Positions 58,919-64,000 of a DNA stretch of 64,000 nucleotides are shown here, piece by piece; the stretch's first letter is position 1; every line of letters begins with the position of its first letter. A model generated the notes under the pieces. The model saw only the letters and a program-made list of their open reading frames with translations. It was not told the origin of the DNA and did not search any database. Location: the NCBI RefSeq assembly GCF_000015265.1, contig NC_008699.1:2170001-2234000 (forward strand), written 5' to 3'. This DNA is from Nocardioides sp. JS614 (GTDB lineage: Bacteria > Actinomycetota > Actinomycetes > Propionibacteriales > Nocardioidaceae). The translations under genes were made by a program, and so were the position numbers.

Positions 58919-60105
58919 GTCTCGGGCTGGAACGCCACCCAGGCGAACCAGAAGGTGTCCTGGTAGGCGATGGCGCGAAGCTGTTGTCCCCGGAGGGGGC
59001 CGTCGGCGGCGCGACCGAAGACGTTCCAGCTCGAGCCGGTCTGCTCGTCCCGGAAGGTGCCGTCCTCGGCGTCGACGAAGTCGAGCGGGCGTCCCGCCGC
59101 ACTGGCCTCGAAGGCCGCGACCGTGCCGATCTCCTGGCCCTCGGGGATCGCGGCGGTGTCCAGCGCCGAACGCTGTCCGGCGACGTGCCACAGCACCACC
59201 CGCTCCGACCCGAGCGTCACGTGCTGGACCCCCGTCTGCGCCAGGAGGTCGCGACGTATCGCCACCGCCTGCTCCCCATCGCCGACACCGACCACCCTGG
59301 TCTTCGCGGGCAGCCGGGCGTCGGTCCCGCCGGGCACCTCGAACAACGGATCGGAGCCCGGGTCGTCGTACCTGAAGTAGGGGTTGCTGCCGTAGGGCCG
59401 CTCGTACCCTGTCGTCCGGCTGAGGACGACGGCGTCTGGATGCTCGGCGCGGAACTGTGCCCAGCCCACCGTGCCCATCGGGATGCTCATGAGCTGGGTG
59501 CCGGTCAGGGTGCCGACCGATGCCTGGCCGGTGAGCTGGGGCCACAACGACTCGGTGAGCCGGTCGTACATGACGAGGTTGTCGGCGTACAACAGCCCTG
59601 AGGTGCCGAAGGTGGTGACGTGCCCGCGGACGGTCCGCTCGAACGCGACACCGGAGTTGCACAGCGGGCAATAGGTCACCGCGACCGGGACGCCGCCCAG
59701 GCGGTCGTTGACGATCTCGTGCCAGGTCATGATCCGAATCGGGTACGCCTTGGTCACCCCGGACACCGTGAGGGACATGACCGGCTCGTCGGGCTTGAGC
59801 CAGTCGACGTCGGCCACGGGCTCGAAGACGGGGTGGTCGATGGCAGGGATGCCGTCGGGTGGCGGCCCGCCCGACATCAGATCCTCGACGTCGATCAGGG
59901 GGGTGGGGAGGTCCGGATCGGCGGGATCGTCCAGCGCGGACGGTCCGCGGCGGATCGCGGTGCCCTGCGGCTGGACGGCCGGATCGGTCGTGACCGCAGG
60001 CGAGGGGCTCTCCGCGGGGTCGGTCTTCTCGCCGGACGTGCTCGCACAGGCCGTGAGCACCATGGCCAAGGCCACGGCGGCAGTCAGCCTTCCGGCGCGG
60101 GTCAT
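58897..60105 (-). CDS. DUF3179-domain lipoprotein
   Basis: 402 aa. Lipobox LAMVLTACAST, then a Pro/Asp-rich linker. DUF3179 core: AYPIRIMTWHEIVNDRLGGVPVAVTYCPLCNSGVAFER (Cys-Pro-Leu-Cys), TFGTSGLLYADNLVMYDRLTESLWPQ, and late FRDEQTGSSWNVFGRAADGPLRGQQLRAI. Function unknown; the conserved Cys pair and His suggest metal or redox chemistry outside the membrane. A CRP-type box is 57 bp upstream of the start. Confidence 0.9.
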   Translation of the reverse strand: MTRAGRLTAAVALAMVLTACASTSGEKTDPAESPSPAVTTDPAVQPQGTAIRRGPSALDDPADPDLPTPLIDVEDLMSGGPPPDGIPAIDHPVFEPVADVDWLKPDEPVMSLTVSGVTKAYPIRIMTWHEIVNDRLGGVPVAVTYCPLCNSGVAFERTVRGHVTTFGTSGLLYADNLVMYDRLTESLWPQLTGQASVGTLTGTQLMSIPMGTVGWAQFRAEHPDAVVLSRTTGYERPYGSNPYFRYDDPGSDPLFEVPGGTDARLPAKTRVVGVGDGEQAVAIRRDLLAQTGVQHVTLGSERVVLWHVAGQRSALDTAAIPEGQEIGTVAAFEASAAGRPLDFVDAEDGTFRDEQTGSSWNVFGRAADGPLRGQQLRAIAYQDTFWFAWVAFQPETALITGP

Positions 60106-60161
60106 GCGCTCCGTGCCAGCGTTCGCATGCCGCAGCGTAGGTCCGCTTGGTCCCAGCCTTC

Positions 60162-60177
60162 GGTGAGCGCGGTCACA
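60162..60177. promoter_or_regulatory. CRP-type box (GGTGA-GCGCGG-TCACA)
   Basis: In the 149-bp gap between the DUF3179 gene (minus) and the radical SAM gene (plus). Nearly ideal 5-6-5 palindrome with the same GCGCG core as the boxes near 42246 and 51333. Confidence 0.5.
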
Positions 60178-60254
60178 TAGCGGCGCGGGGAGCCTCGGGC
60201 AGGTCGTCTCCGGAGGCCGGGAAGCCAGGCGGAGCCCCGGCGGGTTACCGGGAC

Positions 60255-62078
60255 GTGACCCGACCCGCGCCTGCTCACCGGCCGCTCAACCGACTCATCA
60301 GCCTGCTCAGCGGCTGGGAGTCGGCGACCCGGACCTCCTCACCGGAGAAGACCGCCGCGCTGGCTCTGCGCTGGGCCGAGCTGCCGGCCGCGGCCCGCAC
60401 CCCGGCGCAGCTGCTCGGCCGGGCCGCAGTCGGGTGTGAGGGCACGCACGGCGTCTTTCCCCGGTGCAACCTGACCTGCTCGCCCTGCTACCACTCTGCG
60501 GACGCCAACAAGGTCACTGTCGACGGGGGACACACCGTGCGCGAGGTGAAGCGGCAGATGGCGTTGCTCCGCACCCGGCGGGGGCCCCGGGCGCACGCAC
60601 AGCTGATCGGCGGCGAGGTGACCCTGCTCGACCCCGACGCCCATGCCGAGGCCCTGCTGGCGATGCGCGCCGCCGGGCGCGAACCGATGTCGATGACGCA
60701 CGGGGACTTCGATCCCGACTATCTCGAGGCGCTGGTGAGCGCACCGGACGGCAGCCTCCGCCTGCCCCGGGTGTCGTTCGCGGCCCACTTCGACTCGCTG
60801 ATGCGGGGTCGGCGCGGAGCCGTTCGCCCCCGGTCCGAGGCCGAGCTGAACGGCCACCGCCGGGCGTTCGTGGCGATGTTCGAGGACCTGCGCGCCCGGA
60901 AGGGGCTACGGTCCTATCTTGCCCACAACATGACGGTCACCGCCGACAACCTGCCCGAGGTAGGTCGGGTCGCGCGGGAGGTCAGCCGGATGGGCTACCA
61001 GATGATGTCGTTCCAGCCGGCGGCCCTCGTCGGTGACGACCGGCGCTGGCCGGCAGACGGGCGCGGCATCGGGATCGACGATGTGTGGGCCGAGCTCGAG
61101 GCGGGCCTGGGGCAGCGACTGCCGTGTGAGGCCGTGCAGTTCGGCGACCCGCGCTGCAACCGGACGGCGATCGGCGTCATGGCCGACACCACGTGGGTCC
61201 CGCTGCTGGACCCCTCGTCGCCACGGGACCTTGCGGCGCGCGATCTCTACTTGTCCCGCTACGGCGGACTGTCCCTCGACGCGTCGCGACCGGGGCTGAT
61301 CGCGGCGACGCTGGTCCGGGCGTTCCTCCGCCGGCCGTGGCACGCGGCGCCGGCGCTCGGCTGGGCCCTCCGTGTCGTTCGCCGAGCCGGTGGTCCGGTC
61401 CGGGTCGCCCGCTGCCTGACGCGCGGCGAGATCTCAGCCCTCACCCTGGTGGTCCACGCCTTCATGGACGCGGATGTCGTCGCGGCAGCCCAGCAGGCCA
61501 CGGCTGCCGGCGTGACGGCCGAGGAGCCGAACGTGCGGGCCGCCCAGGAGCGGTTGGCGGCGTGCAGTTACCACATGGCGCATCCGGACACGGGTGAACT
61601 CGTGCCCGCGTGCGTCCAGCACAGTGTCCTGGACCCCGACGAGAACAAGCGGCTCGCTGTGCTGCTGTCGATGCCGCGCCAGCGGCCCGGGATCGGCAGC
61701 AGCGGGTCGGCTTCCCTCTCACAGTCAGAGCAGGTCCTTGAGCCTGGCGCAACCGCCCTCGGTCAGCCGGCGACCGGAAATCCTGAGGTAGTCGCACGCG
61801 TTCAGCGTCCTCGGGCAGCGAGGGAAGGTGCGTCACGGTTGTCCGATCCTCACGGCGGGACTGGTGTGCCGTCGATCCTCCCACGGTCGCACGGTCGCGA
61901 TCGGTCAGCTGCTGGCGCGGTTGAGCCACCACCGGCGGCTGCGGGCCAGCATGCCGAGGGCCCGTCTGGTGCCCGGGCGCGCGAGCTGATCGCGCAGGTC
62001 CGCGATTGCTGCCTGCCAGAGCCCGTCGTTCCAGGTCGGGTAGGCATGGGTGACGCCGGCGAGGTCCCGGGTGCGTAG
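60255..62078 (+). CDS. Radical SAM domain protein with a long, probably non-native C-terminus
   Basis: 607 aa from the GTG at 60255. The [4Fe-4S] motif is HGVFPRCNLTCSPCYHSADANKV (Cys-x3-Cys-x2-Cys), followed by a GGEV-type loop (QLIGGEVTLLDPDAHAEALLAM). Family-like sequence continues to about residue 475 (PDTGELVPACVQHSVLDPDENKRLAVLLSMPR). Beyond about 61690 the composition turns low-complexity and runs antisense over the end of the neighbouring oxidoreductase gene for 174 bp. A lost stop codon is likely. Substrate unknown. Confidence 0.82.
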   Translation: MTRPAPAHRPLNRLISLLSGWESATRTSSPEKTAALALRWAELPAAARTPAQLLGRAAVGCEGTHGVFPRCNLTCSPCYHSADANKVTVDGGHTVREVKRQMALLRTRRGPRAHAQLIGGEVTLLDPDAHAEALLAMRAAGREPMSMTHGDFDPDYLEALVSAPDGSLRLPRVSFAAHFDSLMRGRRGAVRPRSEAELNGHRRAFVAMFEDLRARKGLRSYLAHNMTVTADNLPEVGRVAREVSRMGYQMMSFQPAALVGDDRRWPADGRGIGIDDVWAELEAGLGQRLPCEAVQFGDPRCNRTAIGVMADTTWVPLLDPSSPRDLAARDLYLSRYGGLSLDASRPGLIAATLVRAFLRRPWHAAPALGWALRVVRRAGGPVRVARCLTRGEISALTLVVHAFMDADVVAAAQQATAAGVTAEEPNVRAAQERLAACSYHMAHPDTGELVPACVQHSVLDPDENKRLAVLLSMPRQRPGIGSSGSASLSQSEQVLEPGATALGQPATGNPEVVARVQRPRAAREGASRLSDPHGGTGVPSILPRSHGRDRSAAGAVEPPPAAAGQHAEGPSGARARELIAQVRDCCLPEPVVPGRVGMGDAGEVPGA

Positions 62079-63359
62079 GCCCTGGCTGATGGCCAGCGTC
62101 AGCTCGCCGATGCTCTCGCCGGCCCGCGGGCCGACGACCGTCGCGCCGACCAGGCGGCCACGTCGATCGACCGTCAGCCGGGTGAACCCGCCGGTGGCCA
62201 GCTCGGTCACCGCCCGGTCCACGCGGGTGTGCTGCCACGTCAGCCGCCGCAACCCGTCCGGCGGCGACTCGGTCCCCACCCCGACCGCGGCCACCTCGGG
62301 CTGGGTGTAGGTCACCCGCGGGATCGCGCTGAGATCGACCTTGCGGCGGACGCCGAGGACCGCGTTGCTGGCGGCCAGGCTGCCGTGGACGCCGGCGGTG
62401 TGGGTGAACTGGGGGTGGCCGGTGAGATCGCCGGCAGCCCAGATCCGCGGGTTCGTGGTGCGGAGGTGGCTGTCAGTGCGCACGAACCCGTGGTCGGTGA
62501 CCTCGACCCCCGCCAGCTCGAGTCCCATGCCGTGGGTCCGCGGCGACCGGCCCACCGCTACCAGCAGCTGGCTGAACGCCAGGGCGCGGCCGTCGGCCAG
62601 TTCCAGGCGGGGCCGCCCGCCGCCTTGTCCGACCCGGGTGACCGCCACGCCGGTGATGACGTCGACGCCGTCAGTGCGCAGGCCGGTGGTGACGGCGGTG
62701 GCAGCGTCTGCGTCCTCGCGGGGGAGCAGCCGGGGCGCACCCTCGACGACGGTCACCCGGGAGCCGAGCCGGGCGAACGCCTGCCCCAGCTCGCAACCGA
62801 TGCTGCCGCCACCGAGCACGACCAGGTCCTCGGGGAGCCGGTCGAGTTGCCAGACTGAGTCGCTCGTCAGGTGTGGCGTCTGCGCCAGACCCGGGATGCG
62901 CGGGACGGCCGGGGCAGCCCCGGTCGCCAGGAGCGCTTGGGTGAAGGTGGCGCGTCGATCGCCGACGGCGACCTGGTCGCGACCCGTGAACTTCGCGTCG
63001 CCGCGCCACACGGTGACACCCTCGGCCTCGAGCGCCTGGGGTGAGTCGATCGGCGCGATGTGGTCGATGGCTCCGCGGACATGGCCCAGCACGGCGTGGA
63101 AGTCGACCGAGACACCGTAGGCCTCAACCCCGAGCCGATGACCGGAGCGCGCGGTGGCCGCCACGTCCGCGGCCGCGAGGAGCGCCTTTGACGGCACGCA
63201 GCCGGTCCACAGACAGTCGCCACCGGTACGGTCGCGTTCGATCAGGAGAACCCGCGCCCCGAAGCGGGCCGCGGTCTTGGCACCCACGATGCCGGCGGTG
63301 CCGCCCCCGATGATCACCAGGTCCCAGGGGCCGTCTCCCCTGGGGTGTCCGGCGCTCAT
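61905..63359 (-). CDS. Pyridine nucleotide-disulfide oxidoreductase (MerA/Lpd-like), second copy
   Basis: 484 aa from 63359. FAD site LVIIGGGTAGIVGAKTAARFG, disulfide GGDCLWTGCVPSKALL, NAD(P) site VVLGGGSIGCELGQAFARLG, second FAD motif IWAAGDLTGHPQFTHTAGVHG, dimer-end motif HAYPTWNDGLW. The extended C-terminal tail (RALGMLARSRRWWLNRASS) is basic. It is about as long as MerA core proteins and a paralogue of the enzyme at 48202. Overlaps the anti-sigma gene by 4 bp, so it is in the sigma-factor operon. Confidence 0.92.
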   Translation of the reverse strand: MSAGHPRGDGPWDLVIIGGGTAGIVGAKTAARFGARVLLIERDRTGGDCLWTGCVPSKALLAAADVAATARSGHRLGVEAYGVSVDFHAVLGHVRGAIDHIAPIDSPQALEAEGVTVWRGDAKFTGRDQVAVGDRRATFTQALLATGAAPAVPRIPGLAQTPHLTSDSVWQLDRLPEDLVVLGGGSIGCELGQAFARLGSRVTVVEGAPRLLPREDADAATAVTTGLRTDGVDVITGVAVTRVGQGGGRPRLELADGRALAFSQLLVAVGRSPRTHGMGLELAGVEVTDHGFVRTDSHLRTTNPRIWAAGDLTGHPQFTHTAGVHGSLAASNAVLGVRRKVDLSAIPRVTYTQPEVAAVGVGTESPPDGLRRLTWQHTRVDRAVTELATGGFTRLTVDRRGRLVGATVVGPRAGESIGELTLAISQGLRTRDLAGVTHAYPTWNDGLWQAAIADLRDQLARPGTRRALGMLARSRRWWLNRASS

Positions 63360-63634
63360 CCGGTCCGTCCCTCGGTGATGTCGTCGAGGAAGTGCCGGAC
63401 CCGGTCCACCGCCGACGGGTCGACGTAGGCGCGGCTCGACCACAGCGACAGGGCCTGGTGCAGCGTGCGGTGCTCGACGACGACGCCGCTGCACTTCTCG
63501 CACGTGGACAGATGCGCCTCGAGCCGAGCCACCTCGCCTGGGGTGAGAGGAGCCGACGGGTCCGCGTCGAGGTAGCGCTGGATCCGTCGCGCCGACCAGT
63601 GGCAGCTCAGCAGTTGCCTCAGGGTTCCGCTCAT
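63356..63634 (-). CDS. Zinc-finger anti-sigma factor (ZAS/RsrA-like)
   Basis: 92 aa. The zinc motif is VARLEAHLSTCEKCSGVVVEHRTL (His-x3-Cys-x2-Cys), preceded by LLSCHWSARRIQRYLDADPSAPLTPGE, with a further Cys-His pair. This domain releases its sigma factor on thiol oxidation in RsrA relatives. It is 4-bp coupled both to the sigma gene upstream and to the flavoprotein gene downstream. Confidence 0.9.
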   Translation of the reverse strand: MSGTLRQLLSCHWSARRIQRYLDADPSAPLTPGEVARLEAHLSTCEKCSGVVVEHRTLHQALSLWSSRAYVDPSAVDRVRHFLDDITEGRTG

Positions 63635-64000
63635 GACAGCCCTCCTCGGGACAGGGTGGTGGGGCCGAGACTCCGCCGCAGCCGATCGCGGGCGCGGCTC
63701 AGTCGGGACATCACCGTCCCGACGGGGACATCGAGTACTGCGGCGGCCTCGGCATAGCTGAGATCGTGCAGGTCGACCAGGATCAGGGCGGCCCGGAATC
63801 GCGGGTCGAGTGCGGCGATCGCGTTGTGAAGCTTCTCGTCGAGCTCCTCGTCCAAGAAGGACTGCTCGGCACTCGGCAGCTCGGAGTGCCCGAACGCGGG
63901 GCGCGACGCCGCATGGAGCTGGGCGTCGTCGATGGTGATCGGCCGCCGCCGTCGGTGCAGGTTGGCGTTCGTGTTGCGCAGGATGGTGAGCAGCCAGGCG
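63631..64000 (-). CDS. ECF sigma-70 family factor, partial (5' end beyond the right edge)
   Basis: The last 122 codons are present. AWLLTILRNTNANLHRRRR is the end of region 2, and LDPRFRAALILVDLHDLSYAEAAAVLDVPVGTVMSRLSRARDRLRRSL is region 4 with its helix-turn-helix. The layout (sigma, zinc anti-sigma, disulfide reductase) matches SigH/SigR-type thiol-stress modules. Confidence 0.93.
   Translation of the reverse strand, partial: AWLLTILRNTNANLHRRRRPITIDDAQLHAASRPAFGHSELPSAEQSFLDEELDEKLHNAIAALDPRFRAALILVDLHDLSYAEAAAVLDVPVGTVMSRLSRARDRLRRSLGPTTLSRGGLS

Overview
The window is high-GC DNA with strong G/C third-position bias, overlapping ATGA/GTGA gene junctions, many GTG starts, a glnA2-amidotransferase-glnE cluster, an actinobacterial-type RNase P RNA and 13E12-type DUF222/HNH protein. 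This fits a chromosome of the Actinomycetota, probably the Nocardioides/Propionibacteriales group (the genus is an inference). No phage genes, CRISPR array or tRNA was seen.

Layout. 0-7.3 kb is accessory: a VapBC45-like toxin-antitoxin pair cut by the left edge, a DUF222/HNH nuclease, and a methyltransferase gene split by an IS3-family element that itself carries an IS30-family element, with both target duplications readable. 7.3-27 kb is mostly housekeeping: malic enzyme, rnpB, map, a CNNM/CBS membrane protein, panB, nadE, glnA2-amidotransferase-glnE, then a degenerate Hpt protein facing a response regulator. 26.8-30.5 kb is a MarR-controlled operon that looks like a quinone/aromatic ring-cleavage detoxification unit, with a perfect operator palindrome.

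30.5-42.2 kb is the most interesting part. Two divergent gene sets encode an MGDG-synthase-type glycosyltransferase, a polysaccharide deacetylase, a CDF-like protein, two PAP2-type phosphatases/transferases, DedA, a membrane glycosyltransferase, a response regulator/histidine kinase pair, a flippase-GT4 fusion and a PIG-L deacetylase. Five promoters here share one rigid layout: TTCAY, 6 bp, TTCAY, 9 bp, a CCTACGGT-like -10 block. In four of the five, the start codon follows exactly 6 bp later, which predicts leaderless mRNAs. The repeats resemble OmpR/PhoB-class direct-repeat operators. I infer a local regulon run by the embedded two-component system, making or remodelling envelope glycolipids, possibly under phosphate or envelope stress.

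42.4-47.9 kb holds a CDP-alcohol phosphatidyltransferase, a YnjBCD-like ABC importer and a TVP38 protein, echoing the E. coli ydjXYZ-ynjABCDF neighbourhood. 48-64 kb is a redox/stress island: two disulfide-type flavoprotein reductases, CcdA plus a TlpA-like lipoprotein, a glutaredoxin-membrane fusion, DsbA- and AhpD-like proteins, DoxX, TauE, a Crp/Fnr regulator with repeated TGTCA-N6-TGACA boxes, a patatin, a DUF3179 lipoprotein, a radical SAM protein and an ECF sigma/zinc anti-sigma pair running off the right edge. It also holds gene wreckage (a shrunken GH15 gene).
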